DNA of 64,000 nt from Nocardia bhagyanarayanae (GCF_006716565.1 NZ_VFPG01000001.1:4340001-4404000), one strand, 5' to 3'; counted from the stretch's first letter, positions 1-11,526 are shown. Numbers and translations are program-made. The notes: a model not told the origin generated them from the sequence alone.

Positions 1-1
1 C

Positions 2-654
2 TCGGCCAGCCTCGACTTCGGCACGGCGGCCTGCCAGAAACGCGATCTGGCGATCGCGGCCGCCGCGGCGATCACCCACCTCACCAGCGGCGGCGGCAAC
101 CGGATCGGCGCGGTCGTCGCCACCGGCGAGCAACTGGTGCGAATTCCCGCGCGCAGCGGGCGGATTCACGCCCAGTCGCTGCTGCGCGGCGTCGCCACCA
201 CCCCGCACGCGCGCGACGGTGTGCGCGGCGATCTGCGCGGCGCCATCGAGTCGCTGCGCCGCCCGCAGCGCAAACGCGGTCTCGCCGTGATCATCTCCGA
301 CTTCCTCGGCGAGATCGATTGGCAGCGTTCGCTGCGCGCCATCTCCGCGCGACACGATCTGCTCGCGGTCGAGGTGCTCGACCCGCGCGATCTCGAGCTG
401 CCCGATGTCGGCGACGTGGTGCTGCACGATCCGGAGACCGGCCGCACCCGCGAGTTCAGCGTGACGCCAACGCTGCGTACCGATTTCGCGGCCGCCGCCC
501 AACGGCACCGCGAGCAGGTCGAGCAGGCGCTGCGCAGCTGCGGCGCGCCGGTGCTCACGCTGCGGACCGATCGGGACTGGATCGCCGACGTGGTCCGGTT
601 CGTTTCCACCCGGCGTCACAGCTTCGGCGCCCCGACCGGGCGGGTGCCGCGCCA

Positions 655-658
<4 letters not shown>
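2..658 (+). CDS. DUF58 domain protein (5' end outside window)
   Basis: This is the C-terminal part of a DUF58 protein; the frame is open from base 2, so the start lies upstream of the window. The visible part begins with the family's SASLDFGT-like stretch followed by KRDLA. It continues into a Rossmann/VWA-like fold (residues AVIISDFLGE, HDLLAVEVLDPRD). DUF58 proteins sit beside MoxR AAA-ATPases and VWA proteins and are thought to help fold or activate membrane or envelope proteins. The stop overlaps the GTG start of the VWA gene, which indicates translational coupling. Gene order matches M. tuberculosis Rv1480-Rv1481, so a moxR gene is expected just upstream. Confidence 0.88.
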
Positions 659-2462
<1,804 letters not shown>

Positions 2463-2500
2463 TACTTTCGTTCCCGGGCACGCTGCCCCGAACACCGCGG

Positions 2501-2534
2501 CGCCGCGCGCCGGGACGATGTCCCGCGCGCGGCG
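2501..2534 (+). terminator. Long GC-rich hairpin between fabG1 and inhA
   Basis: Bases 2501-2516 pair with 2520-2534 around a GAT loop, with a single bulged C in the left arm. No T-run follows. It could attenuate or process the fabG1-inhA transcript, or protect mRNA ends. Its position within an otherwise conserved operon is the reason for listing it. Function is inference. Confidence 0.55.
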
Positions 2535-2576
2535 GGGCGACAACTCGACTTTCAACTTCAGGAGAACCGAGAACTC

Positions 2577-3413
2577 ATGGGCGGACTGCTCGAAGGCAAG
2601 ACCATCCTGGTCACCGGCATCATCACCGACGCGTCGATCGCGTTCCACGCGGCCGCGGTCGCGCAGGAGCAGGGCGCGAAGGTCGTCATCACCGGCATTC
2701 CGGAGCGGCTGCGGCTGATCGACCGGATCGCGAAGCGGCTGCCCCAGGAAGTTCCGCCCGCCATCGGCCTCGACGTCACCAGCGAAGAGGATCTGGCCGG
2801 GCTGGCCGACAAGCTGCGCGAGCTGGCGCCGGAGGGCATCGACGGCGTCCTGCACTCGATCGCGTTCGCGCCGCGCACCCTGATGGGCCCGGAGGCCCGC
2901 CCGTTCCTGGACGGCCCCGGCCCCGACGCCGCCAAGGCGTTCGAGATCTCGGCGTGGAGCTACGCCTCGCTGGCCCGCGCGGTGCTGCCCGTCATGAACG
3001 AGGGCGGCTCCATCGTCGGCATGGACTTCGACCCGCGCACGGCGATGCCGTACTACAACTGGATGGGCGTGGCCAAGGCGGCGCTGGAGTCGGTGAACCG
3101 CTACGTCGCCCGTGAGGTCGGCGTCGCCAAGCGGGTCCGCTCCAACCTGATCGCCGCGGGTCCGATCAAGACCCTGGCCGCCAAGGCCATCGCTGGCACC
3201 GCCACCGACGACGCGGCCAAGCTGAACCAGCTCAACACCTACTGGGACGGCGCGTCGCCGATCGGCTGGGACGTCGACGACCCGACCGTGGTCGCCAAGT
3301 CGATCGTCGCGCTGCTCTCCGATTGGCTGCCCGGCACCACCGGCTCGATCATCTACGTCGACGGCGGCGCCAGCCACAACACCTGGTTCCCGGAGAACTG
3401 GTCGGCCAACTGA
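2577..3413 (+). CDS. inhA: Enoyl-ACP reductase (NADH) of FAS-II, InhA
   Basis: The product has 278 residues and reduces trans-2-enoyl-ACP in mycolic-acid chain extension; InhA is the target of isoniazid-NAD. The N-terminal [10 protein letters not shown] dinucleotide-binding motif, HSIAF with Ser94 at the position numbered 94 in M. tuberculosis, MDFDP, and the catalytic Tyr160/Lys167 in YNWMGVAK are visible. The residue after HSI is Ala where the mycobacterial enzyme has Gly96. An AGGAG sits upstream of the ATG. It differs from fabG1 by lying behind a hairpin and may have its own promoter. hemH follows after 21 bp. Confidence 0.95.
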   Translation: MGGLLEGKTILVTGIITDASIAFHAAAVAQEQGAKVVITGIPERLRLIDRIAKRLPQEVPPAIGLDVTSEEDLAGLADKLRELAPEGIDGVLHSIAFAPRTLMGPEARPFLDGPGPDAAKAFEISAWSYASLARAVLPVMNEGGSIVGMDFDPRTAMPYYNWMGVAKAALESVNRYVAREVGVAKRVRSNLIAAGPIKTLAAKAIAGTATDDAAKLNQLNTYWDGASPIGWDVDDPTVVAKSIVALLSDWLPGTTGSIIYVDGGASHNTWFPENWSAN

Positions 3414-3434
3414 TTTCGTAACGGAGGAGATGCC

Positions 3435-4499
3435 GTGGCACCGGCCGTCGACGCACTGCTGCTGCTGTCCTTCGGCGGCCCGGAGCGTCCCGAGGACGTG
3501 ATGCCGTTCCTGGAGAACGTCACTCGGGGCCGCGGGGTGCCGCGCGAGCGACTCGAAGAGGTCGCGCAGCACTACCTGCACTTCGGCGGGGTGTCTCCGA
3601 TCAACGCGCTCAACCGCGACATCATCGCCGCGGTCGAGCGCGAATTGGCCGCCGCCGGAACGGAACTGCCGGTGTACTTCGGCAACCGCAACTGGCATCC
3701 CATGGTCGAGGACACCGTCGCGCGGATGGCCGCCGACGGTGTCCGCACCGCACTGGTGTTCCCGACCTCCGCGTGGGGCGGCTACTCCGGCTGTCTCCAG
3801 TACCACGAGGACATCGTCAGGGCCCGAACGGCTTTCGGCGACGGCGCGCCGCAACTGGTGAAGCTGCGCCAATACTTCGACCACCCGCTGCTGATCGAGG
3901 CATTCGCCGACGCGATCCGCTCCGCGGTGGCCGAAATCCCCGCCGAGCGCCGCGCCGAGATCCGCCTGGTGTTCACCGCCCATTCGATCCCGGTGTCCGC
4001 CGACGCCACCGCGGGCCCGCCCGCCGAGGGCGGCGGTCTGTACAGCCGCCAGGTCGCGGAGGCGGCCCGGTTGTGCGCGGCCGCCACCGGATTCGGCGAC
4101 TACGACCTGGTCTGGCAGTCGCGCTCGGGTCCGCCGCAGGTGCCGTGGCTGGAGCCCGACATCGTGGACCACCTCGAGGAGCTGTCCGGCAAGGGCGTAG
4201 CCGCGGTGGTGGTCTGTCCCGTCGGTTTCGTGTCCGATCACCTCGAGGTCATCTGGGATCTCGACAACGAAGCCAAGGACAAGGCCGCCGAACTCGGCAT
4301 GGCCTTCGCCCGCGCCGCGACGCCCGGCACCGACCCGCGATTCGCGCGGCTGGTGGTGGAGCTGATCGGTGAGCACATCGGCGGCGTCGAACCGCGTCGC
4401 CTCGGTGCGGTGCCGGGTTACGGCTGCACCCGCAACGGGGAGCCGTGCGCGGTGGGCTGCTGCGCACCGGCGCGTGGCGGTCGGCCCGCGCGGAACTGA
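3435..4499 (+). CDS. hemH: Ferrochelatase (coproporphyrin type, 2Fe-2S)
   Basis: This 354-residue enzyme inserts Fe(II) into the porphyrin ring, which in actinobacteria is coproporphyrin III. The catalytic His183 (FTAHSIPV) and the conserved Glu271 ([11 protein letters not shown]) are visible. Cys120 together with Cys331, Cys338 and Cys342/343 in the [14 protein letters not shown] tail matches the [2Fe-2S] ligand set known for actinobacterial ferrochelatases. The GTG start at 3435 follows GGAGGAG; an ATG at 3430 is out of frame. The fabG1-inhA-hemH order matches M. tuberculosis Rv1483-Rv1485. Confidence 0.95.
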   Translation: MAPAVDALLLLSFGGPERPEDVMPFLENVTRGRGVPRERLEEVAQHYLHFGGVSPINALNRDIIAAVERELAAAGTELPVYFGNRNWHPMVEDTVARMAADGVRTALVFPTSAWGGYSGCLQYHEDIVRARTAFGDGAPQLVKLRQYFDHPLLIEAFADAIRSAVAEIPAERRAEIRLVFTAHSIPVSADATAGPPAEGGGLYSRQVAEAARLCAAATGFGDYDLVWQSRSGPPQVPWLEPDIVDHLEELSGKGVAAVVVCPVGFVSDHLEVIWDLDNEAKDKAAELGMAFARAATPGTDPRFARLVVELIGEHIGGVEPRRLGAVPGYGCTRNGEPCAVGCCAPARGGRPARN

Positions 4500-4660
4500 G
4501 CCCGAATCGCGAACCGCTCGCCGCACCGGCGATCGATAGCACTCCGCTCTGAATCGCCTTGGCTCGCACTGGTTTCGATGCGCGCCTGCCCCTGCGATAG
4601 CATCGTGGCCGGCCTTCGGGAGGAGGGCCGACCACAACTCTTTGACGGGGAGGCCCTTCG

Positions 4661-5101
4661 ATGTACCTAGAGCTGCTCGCCGCGACCGATCTGATGGCGG
4701 AGAGCGCTGTCTGGACCACGGCGCTGGATTCCTATGAAGCCCGGCGGGGCGGAGGCGGCGGTTCCAGCGGCGGCGACGGCGACGTCGAGTTCTCCGACTA
4801 CGTCGGGGGTCTCGTATGCCTGATCGTGGTGGTCGTCGCGATCGCCCTGCTCATCTGGTACTTCAGCAAGAAGGGCAGCAACGGCGCGCCGCCGCCGCAG
4901 CAGCCGAGCCAGCTGCCGCCCCCGTATCCGCAGCAGCAGTACGGGCAGCAGCCGCCCTACGGGCAGGACCCGTACGCGCACCAGTACCAGCAGGCGGCCT
5001 ACCCCCAGCAGCCGCAGTATCCGCCGCCGTACCCGCAGCAGCCCTACCCGCCGCAGTACCAGCAGCAGCCGTATCCACAGCAGTACCCGCCGCACTACTG
5101 A
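4661..5101 (+). CDS. Small membrane protein with Pro/Gln/Tyr-rich tail
   Basis: The product has 146 residues and no recognised family. A Gly/Ser-rich stretch (about residues 32-42) precedes one membrane segment (about 49-68, VCLIVVVVAIALLIWYF). After KK comes a cytoplasmic or surface tail of about 75 residues composed almost entirely of Pro, Gln and Tyr (YPQQ, PPPYPQQ repeats). GGGGAGG lies about 9 bp upstream of the ATG. Pro/Tyr/Gln tails of this kind often mediate multivalent contacts, but no partner is evident. The gene is monocistronic and ends at a perfect hairpin shared with the convergent P450. Confidence 0.75.
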   Translation: MYLELLAATDLMAESAVWTTALDSYEARRGGGGGSSGGDGDVEFSDYVGGLVCLIVVVVAIALLIWYFSKKGSNGAPPPQQPSQLPPPYPQQQYGQQPPYGQDPYAHQYQQAAYPQQPQYPPPYPQQPYPPQYQQQPYPQQYPPHY

Positions 5102-5121
5102 CCACGTCCCGCACGGCGGGT

Positions 5122-5149
5122 GCTCGGGTGGACGAGAATCCACCCGAGC
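5122..5149. terminator. Bidirectional terminator hairpin
   Basis: A perfect 11-bp stem (GCTCGGGTGGA at 5122-5132, its complement at 5139-5149) with a 6-nt loop lies between the convergent gene ending at 5101 and the P450 ending at 5161. Position and symmetry fit a shared intrinsic terminator without a strong T-tract. Confidence 0.7.
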
Positions 5150-5160
5150 TCAGCCGGAAT

Positions 5161-6387
5161 CTACTGCGCTGCTTCGAGATACACCGGCAGCGTGCGGTGC
5201 CCGTTGGAGACGAAGCTGCCCACCGGAAGGAGCTCCGACGGGTCGACGGCCAGCCGCATATCCGGGAAGCGCTGGAAGATCGCGGGCAGCGCGATCTCCG
5301 CTTCCAGCCGGGCCAGGGGCGCGCCGAGGCAGTGGTGCGCGCCGTGGCCGAACGCGACGTGTTCCTTGTTCGCGCGGTGCACGTCGAACTCGTTCGTGGT
5401 CGCGCCGTGCACCTTCGGGTCGCGGCTCGCCGCGGCGTAGGACGCCAGGATCGCCTCGCCCTTCGGGATGCGGATGTCGCCGATCTCGATGTCCTCCACC
5501 GCGTAACGCAGCGGCAGGTGCGCGACGGGCGACTCGTAGCGCAGCGTCTCTTCCACGACGTCCGACCACGGCACCCGGCCCGCGAGGACGTCCGCGCGCT
5601 GGTTCTCGTGCGTGAGCAGCGCGAAGATTGCCTGGTCGAGCAGATTGACCGTGGTCTCGTGCCCGGCGTTGATCACCAGCATCAGGGTGTCGACGAGCTC
5701 CTTCTCGGTCAGCTGGGAGCCGTCCTCGTCGCGGGTGGCGATCAGCACGCTGGTGACGTCGTCACCGGGGTTGTCCCTCCGGTGGGCCACCAGCTGGCTG
5801 ACGAGCCCGTACATCTCCAGGTAGTTCGCCACACCTTCCTCGGGACCGAGCGAGGTGTCGAAGAATCCGTCGACACACTTGCGCAGGCCGGGCCCCAGGA
5901 ACTCCGGCACCCCGAGCAGCTCGGTGATCACCTGGATCGGCACGGGGTAGGCGAAACCCTCACGCAGGTCGGCCGTTTCGCCGGGCGGCGTGGCCGCGAG
6001 CGCGTCGAGCAGCTGGGTGGTGATCTCCTCGATGCGCGGTCGCAGCGCCGCGCTGCGCCGATGAGTGAACGCGGGCGCGACCAGTTTGCGCAGACGGCGG
6101 TGCTCGGCGCCGTAGGCGGTGAACATGTTGTCGACGGCGACCCACGGGTGCAGCGGCCACGCCTCGGTGATCTCGCCGTTCATGAACGCCGACCAGTGCT
6201 GCCGCGCGTCCTTCGAGACGCGCGGGTCGGCCAGCAGGCTCTTGAGCACGGCGGCGTCGGTCACCGACCACGCGGGCACGCCGCCGGGCAGCTCCACCAG
6301 CGCGGCGGGCCCGCGCTCGCGGATCCGTGCGGACTCGCCCTGGATATCGGCGCCGGTCAGATCCAGGACTATCGGTTCGTACTCCAT
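5161..6387 (-). CDS. Cytochrome P450 (CYP154/105-like)
   Basis: This 408-residue soluble bacterial P450 has all core motifs. The I-helix [10 protein letters not shown] carries the acid-alcohol pair, the K-helix ExxR is in EETLRYESP, and the heme loop [10 protein letters not shown] has Cys353 as the thiolate ligand. It starts 10 nt after the upstream P450's stop, with GGAG in the gap, so the two are co-transcribed. A complete P450 following one that lacks ExxR resembles the CYP157-CYP154 pairs of streptomycete conservons; that assignment is inference. No ferredoxin or reductase gene lies next to it. Substrate is unknown. Confidence 0.9.
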   Translation of the reverse strand: MEYEPIVLDLTGADIQGESARIRERGPAALVELPGGVPAWSVTDAAVLKSLLADPRVSKDARQHWSAFMNGEITEAWPLHPWVAVDNMFTAYGAEHRRLRKLVAPAFTHRRSAALRPRIEEITTQLLDALAATPPGETADLREGFAYPVPIQVITELLGVPEFLGPGLRKCVDGFFDTSLGPEEGVANYLEMYGLVSQLVAHRRDNPGDDVTSVLIATRDEDGSQLTEKELVDTLMLVINAGHETTVNLLDQAIFALLTHENQRADVLAGRVPWSDVVEETLRYESPVAHLPLRYAVEDIEIGDIRIPKGEAILASYAAASRDPKVHGATTNEFDVHRANKEHVAFGHGAHHCLGAPLARLEAEIALPAIFQRFPDMRLAVDPSELLPVGSFVSNGHRTLPVYLEAAQ

Positions 6388-6397
6388 CGGTGGCTCC

Positions 6398-7672
6398 TTA
6401 CACCAGATTCAACGGAGGGGATGGGGGAAAGACGACCGGTAGCGCCGCCATGGCGCGGTGGAAAGGCCCTGGACGCCAGCTCAATTCGGCGGCGGGCACG
6501 GCGAGCTCCAGCTCGGGCAGCGCGTCGAGCAGCTGATCGATGGCGTCCTGCACCACCAGGTACGCCACCGACCGGGCCGGGCAGGCGTGCGGTCCGGCGC
6601 CCCACGCCAGGTGCGAGCGGTTGCCGGTGCGGTCGCCGCCGCGCACGGCGGGATCGTTGTTGCTCCCGGCGAGGCTGATCAGGACCGGCTGGTGCGCGGG
6701 CAGCCAGGTGTTGTCGATCAGGATCGGCTGGCGCGGATAGGTGATGGAGAAGTTCGCCATCGGCGGGTCGTTGAACAGCACCTCGTCGAGCGCGTCCCGG
6801 GTGGAGAGGCTGCCGCCGAGCACATGTCCGCCGAACCGGTCGTCGGTGAGCATCAGCAGCAGGGTGTTGGTGATCAGGTTCTGCTGCGGTTCGATCCCCG
6901 CGCCGTAGAAGCTGATCAGCTGGCAGAGCATCTCCTCGTCGTCCAGCTTCGCGGGGTGGTGCGCGAGTCGCGAGGTGACGTCGTCGCCCGGCTCCGCGCG
7001 CCGCAGCGTGATCAGCTCCATCAGCGCGGCGCTGAGCATCTCCATGCCGCGCGCGGCCTCGACGGTGTCGAAGAGCATCGCCATGCCGGTCGCCACGCGC
7101 TGACCCAGCTCGGCCGAGCAGCCGACCATCTGGTTCAAGACCTCGAAGACGAGCGGGAAGGCGTACTGGGTGACCAGATCGGCCGAGCCCGCCTCGCAGA
7201 AGCTGTTGATCAGCGGGATGGCGATCTGCTCGATGGTGGCGTGCAGCGCGTGTAGGTCGATGCCGTCGATGCTCGCGACGTAGGCCTGCCGGTAGCGCGC
7301 GTGCACCGCGCCGGCGTTGCGCAGCGCGTTCGGGTACCACTCCATCATCGGTTTGACGGGGCAGTCGTCCGGGATGTCCTTCTGCCACATCCGCGGGTCG
7401 GCGGGGAAGTGGTCCGGGTCGTTGAGGATGCGCAGCGCGGTGCTGTACCCGATGATCAGCGTCGCGGGGATGTTCGGCGCCAGTTCGATGGGGACCACCG
7501 AACCGTACTGGCGGCGCATGTCGTCGTAGGCGCCGTGCGGGTCGGCGGCGAATTCCGGGACGTGCAGCGGGATCCGGGGGCCGTCGGCGCCGATCGGGGA
7601 TCCGTGCTGGACCGGGCAGACTCCGGGTGCGGTGGCGTGCGGCGCGGTGACCGCGGACTGTGACGTGGTCAA
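6398..7672 (-). CDS. Atypical cytochrome P450 lacking ExxR (CYP157-like)
   Basis: This is a P450-fold protein of about 424 residues in which several near-invariant positions are changed. The K-helix reads DEVLFNDPP, so the ExxR arginine is Phe. The I-helix reads GAGIEPQQN instead of AGxxT. The heme loop reads [11 protein letters not shown], keeping only the Cys (about residue 364). Loss of ExxR is documented for the CYP157 family, which is typically paired with CYP154. The TTG at 7672 is preferred because GGAG lies 9 nt upstream; another TTG at 7723 is possible. It precedes the complete P450 by 10 nt. It may be a specialised enzyme or an inactive partner. Confidence 0.82.
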   Translation of the reverse strand: MTTSQSAVTAPHATAPGVCPVQHGSPIGADGPRIPLHVPEFAADPHGAYDDMRRQYGSVVPIELAPNIPATLIIGYSTALRILNDPDHFPADPRMWQKDIPDDCPVKPMMEWYPNALRNAGAVHARYRQAYVASIDGIDLHALHATIEQIAIPLINSFCEAGSADLVTQYAFPLVFEVLNQMVGCSAELGQRVATGMAMLFDTVEAARGMEMLSAALMELITLRRAEPGDDVTSRLAHHPAKLDDEEMLCQLISFYGAGIEPQQNLITNTLLLMLTDDRFGGHVLGGSLSTRDALDEVLFNDPPMANFSITYPRQPILIDNTWLPAHQPVLISLAGSNNDPAVRGGDRTGNRSHLAWGAGPHACPARSVAYLVVQDAIDQLLDALPELELAVPAAELSWRPGPFHRAMAALPVVFPPSPPLNLV

Positions 7673-8011
7673 AAGACGGTACTCCAGACGAGGGACATGA
7701 GCTCCGCGTCGAGGCTGGAACAAGGATGCGGCGCACGGTGATCCGTGAGGTCACCGCACAGTGCCTGCCGGACAGGCGATCTGGGCTGCGACCACCGTCG
7801 ATCCGAACAAGCGCTGATCCAAGCGTCCAGAACTCGACAACTCGCCCACGCTATCAGCAATGCGAGAGGTCATCCCACGATGTGGCGAAAATTTGTTAGC
7901 ACATGAAAGCAACGCGAGACCGAAAAGGCCTGTTCACACGGGTTGTCGGCGGCGGAGTGAAAGATGCTGCGATGGGCGATGTTTCGCCTGACGCCGCGGG
8001 CTTCGAGCCGA
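7673..8011. promoter_or_regulatory. Intergenic region upstream of the P450 pair
   Basis: No convincing gene was found in this 339-bp stretch. Its GC content drops toward 7820-7920, which fits a promoter region for the leftward P450 operon and the 3' end of the upstream leftward gene. No clear operator palindrome was seen. Confidence 0.4.
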
Positions 8012-8827
8012 CTAGTTACCGCCGCGCGCGGCCGCGTGCACCGCGACGAGCCGGGCCGCGCGGATCGCGTCCCAGAGCGGGCGCAGCAGCGTCTCCTGCG
8101 CGCCGATGGCGCTGGCCGAGGTCGGCGCGGACGCCGGTTCGCGTTGCGCCACCGTCAGTATCGCGGCCACGTGATCGGCGGTGTCGAGAATGCGCTTGGC
8201 GCGCAGTGGGATCGAGTTCGGGTAGTCGTGCCTGGCGTAGTCGGCGAGCTCGGCCTCGATGAGTTCGCGCGGATCGGAATCGGCGGCGCCGACCGCGGTC
8301 GTGTGCAGCTGCATCAGCGCGTCGGCGGCGTCGCGGACGGCCTCCCGCATGGCGTATTCGGCTTCGCCGAGCGACATGTCCGGGCCGGGGGCGGGCGGGA
8401 TCGGGGTGCTGTAGAGCGTCCACTGGAGGGTGTCGTCGTCGGGCCACCGGGGGATCAGCCCGGTGCCCTCGGTGCCGGGCACACCGACGAGCAAGCCCTC
8501 CTCGGCCTCGATGGCGTCGGCGCTGAACACGGTGCCCGGCGGCAGCCCGCGCACGTCGCCGGGGACCGGAAGCACCAGGCGCAGCTGCGCGCCGGGCTGG
8601 GCCATGGCTTCGCGAATGACCTTGAGCAACGCCATGACACCGGATCCCGGCAGCGTGGTGCGCGAGGACCACGGCAGGTCGGTGCGGGCGCCGGTCATCG
8701 GGTCGCCCGCGGCGATGGTGTGCCGCGGCGCCCACGCGTGCAGCGCCTCCAAGACGTCGTCGGGCGCACTGCACCCGGCCAGCCAAGAGCCGGCCCACAC
8801 CGTCAGCGTGGCACTAGGAGAGCACAT
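8012..8827 (-). CDS. Conserved actinobacterial hypothetical protein
   Basis: The product has about 271 residues, with no recognised domain, signal peptide or membrane segment. The N-terminus has a compact hydrophobic core (TLTVWAGSWLAG). The middle contains a Pro-rich segment (PIPPAPGP) and the C-terminal half is helical and Ala-rich. The ATG at 8827 is preferred over 8866 because it begins at the conserved-looking core. A TATGCT about 9-14 nt upstream could be a -10 element for a leaderless transcript; no Shine-Dalgarno sequence is visible. Start and function are uncertain. Confidence 0.65.
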   Translation of the reverse strand: MCSPSATLTVWAGSWLAGCSAPDDVLEALHAWAPRHTIAAGDPMTGARTDLPWSSRTTLPGSGVMALLKVIREAMAQPGAQLRLVLPVPGDVRGLPPGTVFSADAIEAEEGLLVGVPGTEGTGLIPRWPDDDTLQWTLYSTPIPPAPGPDMSLGEAEYAMREAVRDAADALMQLHTTAVGAADSDPRELIEAELADYARHDYPNSIPLRAKRILDTADHVAAILTVAQREPASAPTSASAIGAQETLLRPLWDAIRAARLVAVHAAARGGN

Positions 8828-8956
8828 AATTATCGAGCATAAACGCTTCGGGCTACCGGCGGGCATCGGCGCACGAGCCTTCGTGAGCTGCGCGCACCCG
8901 CCGATTCGGCGCCGCGGGACGGCACCGCATCCACCGGTCGCGCGGCGCGTGCCCGG

Positions 8957-9781
8957 CTACTCCGGTTCGGTGACGAAGTCGATCAGGCGTTCGACCGCGC
9001 CGATGAGCGGCGCCTCCAGATCGCGGAAGGACTCGACCGCGTCGTAGACCCGCCGCCACCCGTCCTGCGGGGTGCCCCAGCCGAGACGCCGGCAGACACC
9101 GGTCTTCCAATCCTCCCCGCGCGGCACCTCGGGCCAGGCGTCGATGCGCAGCGTCGCGGGCCGCACGGCCTGCCATACATCGATGAACGGGTGCCCGGTC
9201 ACCAGCACGTGCGGGCCGAGACCGGTGGTGAGCTGGGTTTCCTTGGAGCCGGTGACCAGGTGGTCGACGAGCACGCCGACCCGGCGGCCGGGACCGGGCT
9301 CGAACTCGGCCAGCCGCGCGGCCAGATTGTCCAGCCCTTCCAGGTGCTCGACCACCACGCCCTCGACCCGCAGATCGTGGCCCCACACCCGCTCGACCAA
9401 GGCGGCGTCGTGCACACCCTCCACCCAGATCCGGCTGGCCTTGGCGACTCGAGCGCGCAAGCCCGCCACCCGGGTGGAGCCGGACGCGGACCTGGTCGGC
9501 TGCTTCGGCGCGGCGACGGCTGGGCGCACCAGGGTGACCGGCTCGCCGTCGATCAGGAAGGCCGCCTCCCGCATCGCGAACAGCCGCACCGCACCGCGCG
9601 CGTCCTCCAGCTTCACGAAATCGCCGTCGTAGCTGCGATCGAATCCGACCACGGCGCCGCAGAATCCGCTGGCCGCGTCCTCCACCACGAGGTCGCGTTC
9701 GGCGGTCACCTTCGGCACCGCCCGCTTCTTGGTTCTCTCGTGTCCGGCGAAGATGTCGCCATACCTGTCGCGCGTACCCAC
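8957..9781 (-). CDS. DUF3097 protein (Rv1486c-like)
   Basis: This 274-residue actinobacterial family has no established function. Family hallmarks are visible: VVEDAASGFCGAVVG, ASRIWVEGVHDA, VWGHDLRVEGVVVE, VLVDHLVTGSKE, HVLVTGHPFIDVWQA, and the closing AVERLIDFVT. The central part resembles a Toprim-like fold, which is inference. The GTG at 9781 gives MGTRDRYGDIFAGH, the expected family N-terminus; the open frame extends further but is a shadow of the divergent NfeD gene. Only 51 bp separate the two divergent starts. In M. tuberculosis the orthologue likewise lies between hemH and the NfeD gene. Confidence 0.88.
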   Translation of the reverse strand: MGTRDRYGDIFAGHERTKKRAVPKVTAERDLVVEDAASGFCGAVVGFDRSYDGDFVKLEDARGAVRLFAMREAAFLIDGEPVTLVRPAVAAPKQPTRSASGSTRVAGLRARVAKASRIWVEGVHDAALVERVWGHDLRVEGVVVEHLEGLDNLAARLAEFEPGPGRRVGVLVDHLVTGSKETQLTTGLGPHVLVTGHPFIDVWQAVRPATLRIDAWPEVPRGEDWKTGVCRRLGWGTPQDGWRRVYDAVESFRDLEAPLIGAVERLIDFVTEPE

Positions 9782-9832
9782 CCGCCCGAAACTACCCGGT
9801 GGCGCAGCGATCTTGCGGTTAGAGTGGGTTGC

Positions 9833-10264
9833 GTGGCCGCAATAGCTTGGCTGGTCGCGGGCATCCTGCTCGCGGCCGCAGAGATGCTCACCGGGGACCT
9901 CACGCTGCTGATGATCGGCATCGCGGCCCTCGGGACGGCGGGGGTGAGCGCGGCGGCGGACACCTCCCTGGTGATCGACGCGGTGGTCTTCGCGGTGATC
10001 ACCGCGGTGCTCATGCTCGGGGTGCGGCCGATGCTGCGCCGCAAGTTCGGTACGCCGCCGCCGATTCCGACGAATGTCGATGCGCTGCCGGGGAAGTCGG
10101 CCCTGGTGCTGGAGGAAGTCGCCGCCCATTCCGGCCGGGTGAAGCTGGGCGGCGAGGTGTGGACCGCGCGGCCGATGAACCCGGACGAGGTGTACGAGCC
10201 GGGCGCGACCGTGTACGTCATGAAGATCGACGGCGCGACGGCCGTCGTCTGGAAGGGGCCGTAA
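9833..10264 (+). CDS. NfeD-like membrane protein (Rv1487-like)
   Basis: The product has 143 residues. Two or three membrane segments cover about residues 1-70 (IAWLVAGILLAAAEMLTG, LLMIGIAALGTAG, VVFAVITAVLMLGV). A C-terminal OB-fold of the NfeD class follows from about residue 90, with GKSALVLEE and GGEVWTARP. NfeD proteins partner with SPFH/stomatin proteins in membrane microdomains, and the next gene is exactly that, with TAATG overlap. The GTG at 9833 is preferred over one at 9824. Confidence 0.88.
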   Translation: MAAIAWLVAGILLAAAEMLTGDLTLLMIGIAALGTAGVSAAADTSLVIDAVVFAVITAVLMLGVRPMLRRKFGTPPPIPTNVDALPGKSALVLEEVAAHSGRVKLGGEVWTARPMNPDEVYEPGATVYVMKIDGATAVVWKGP

Positions 10265-11526
10265 TGGCTGTATTGATCGTCGCCGCCGTGCTCGTCCTCT
10301 TGGTCGTGGTGGTGGTGTTCAAATCGATCGCGCTGGTGCCGCAGGCGGAGGCGGCGGTCATCGAACGGCTCGGCAGGTACTCGCGGACGGTGTCCGGCCA
10401 GCTGACGTTCCTGGTGCCGTTCGCCGACCGGATCCGGGCCAAGGTGGACCTGCGCGAGCGGGTGGTGTCCTTTCCACCGCAGCCGGTGATCACCCAGGAC
10501 AACCTGACGTTGCAGATCGACTCGGTGGTGTATTTCCAGGTCACGAGCCCGCAGTCCGCGGTCTACGAGATCAGCAACTACATCGCCGCGGTCGAGCAGC
10601 TCACCGTCACCACGCTGCGCAACGTGGTCGGCGGCATGACGCTGGAGGAGACGCTGACCTCCCGCGACCAGATCAACAACCAGCTGCGCGGTGTGCTCGA
10701 CGAGGCCACCGGACGCTGGGGCCTGCGCGTGGCGCGCGTCGAGCTCAAGGCCATCGATCCGCCGCCGTCGATCCAGGAGTCGATGGAGAAGCAGATGAAG
10801 GCCGACCGCGAGAAGCGCGCGATGATCCTCACCGCGGAAGGCACCCGGGAGTCGCAGATCAAGACGGCCGAGGGCGCCAAGCAGGCGCAGATCCTTGCCG
10901 CCGAGGGCGCCAAGCAGTCCGCCATCCTCGGCGCGGAAGGTGAACGGCAGAGCCGCATTCTGCGTGCCCAAGGTGAGCGCGCCGCCGCCTACCTGCAAGC
11001 CCAGGGCCAGGCGAAGGCCATCGAAAAGGTCTTCGCCGCAATCAAATCCGGCAAGCCGACGCCGGAACTGCTTGCCTACCAGTACATGCAGACGCTGCCG
11101 ATGGTGGCCCGCGGCGACGCGAACAAGGTGTGGCTGGTGCCGAGCGATTTCGGCAAGGCGCTGGAAGGCTTCGCCAAGAGCTTCGGCTCGCAGGGCGAGG
11201 ACGGCGTCTTCCGCTACGAGCCGCCCGCCGACGACTCGGCGCCGGTCAAGGTCGAGGACGATTCCGATGTCGCCGACTGGTTCGACACCGCCTCGGATCC
11301 GACCATCGAACGCGCCGTTCGCGCGGCGGAGGCCACCGCACGCCAGCCGGTCGAGGGCCTGATGCCCACCCCGCCGCAGCGTTCGCCCGAGCCCTCGCCG
11401 CACCAGCAGGTCGTTTCGCCGACCGAGTCCGCTCCTGCGCAACAGGAGCCGCCGCAACCCCTGGCCTACCGCCCGGACGACCCGCACGGCCGCCCGTGGC
11501 AGCCGCCGGAGAACTACCGGCAGTAG
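10264..11526 (+). CDS. SPFH/band-7 (stomatin-like) protein (Rv1488-like)
   Basis: The 420-residue product has an N-terminal membrane anchor (residues 2-20) followed by the band-7 domain, with ERLGRYSRTVSG, DLRERVVSFPPQPVITQDN and VELKAIDPP. Next comes a long Ala/Glu/Gln/Lys-rich coiled coil (about residues 185-260), where EGAKQ and EGERQS recur. The last 80 residues are Pro-rich and disordered. It probably forms oligomeric membrane scaffolds with the upstream NfeD protein, to which it is translationally coupled. The family is normally about 380 residues, so the tail is extended. An inverted repeat (CCGCCCCG and complement) downstream near 11540-11570 may be a terminator. Confidence 0.9.
   Translation: MAVLIVAAVLVLLVVVVVFKSIALVPQAEAAVIERLGRYSRTVSGQLTFLVPFADRIRAKVDLRERVVSFPPQPVITQDNLTLQIDSVVYFQVTSPQSAVYEISNYIAAVEQLTVTTLRNVVGGMTLEETLTSRDQINNQLRGVLDEATGRWGLRVARVELKAIDPPPSIQESMEKQMKADREKRAMILTAEGTRESQIKTAEGAKQAQILAAEGAKQSAILGAEGERQSRILRAQGERAAAYLQAQGQAKAIEKVFAAIKSGKPTPELLAYQYMQTLPMVARGDANKVWLVPSDFGKALEGFAKSFGSQGEDGVFRYEPPADDSAPVKVEDDSDVADWFDTASDPTIERAVRAAEATARQPVEGLMPTPPQRSPEPSPHQQVVSPTESAPAQQEPPQPLAYRPDDPHGRPWQPPENYRQ

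Noticed and set aside
4816..6678. 620-codon plus-strand frame through both P450 genes
   Set aside because: It lies opposite well-supported P450 genes and has a low-complexity Arg/Ala/Val composition.
7903..8262. 119-codon plus-strand frame
   Set aside because: It is Arg/Pro/Ala/Ser-rich and antisense to the hypothetical gene ending at 8012.
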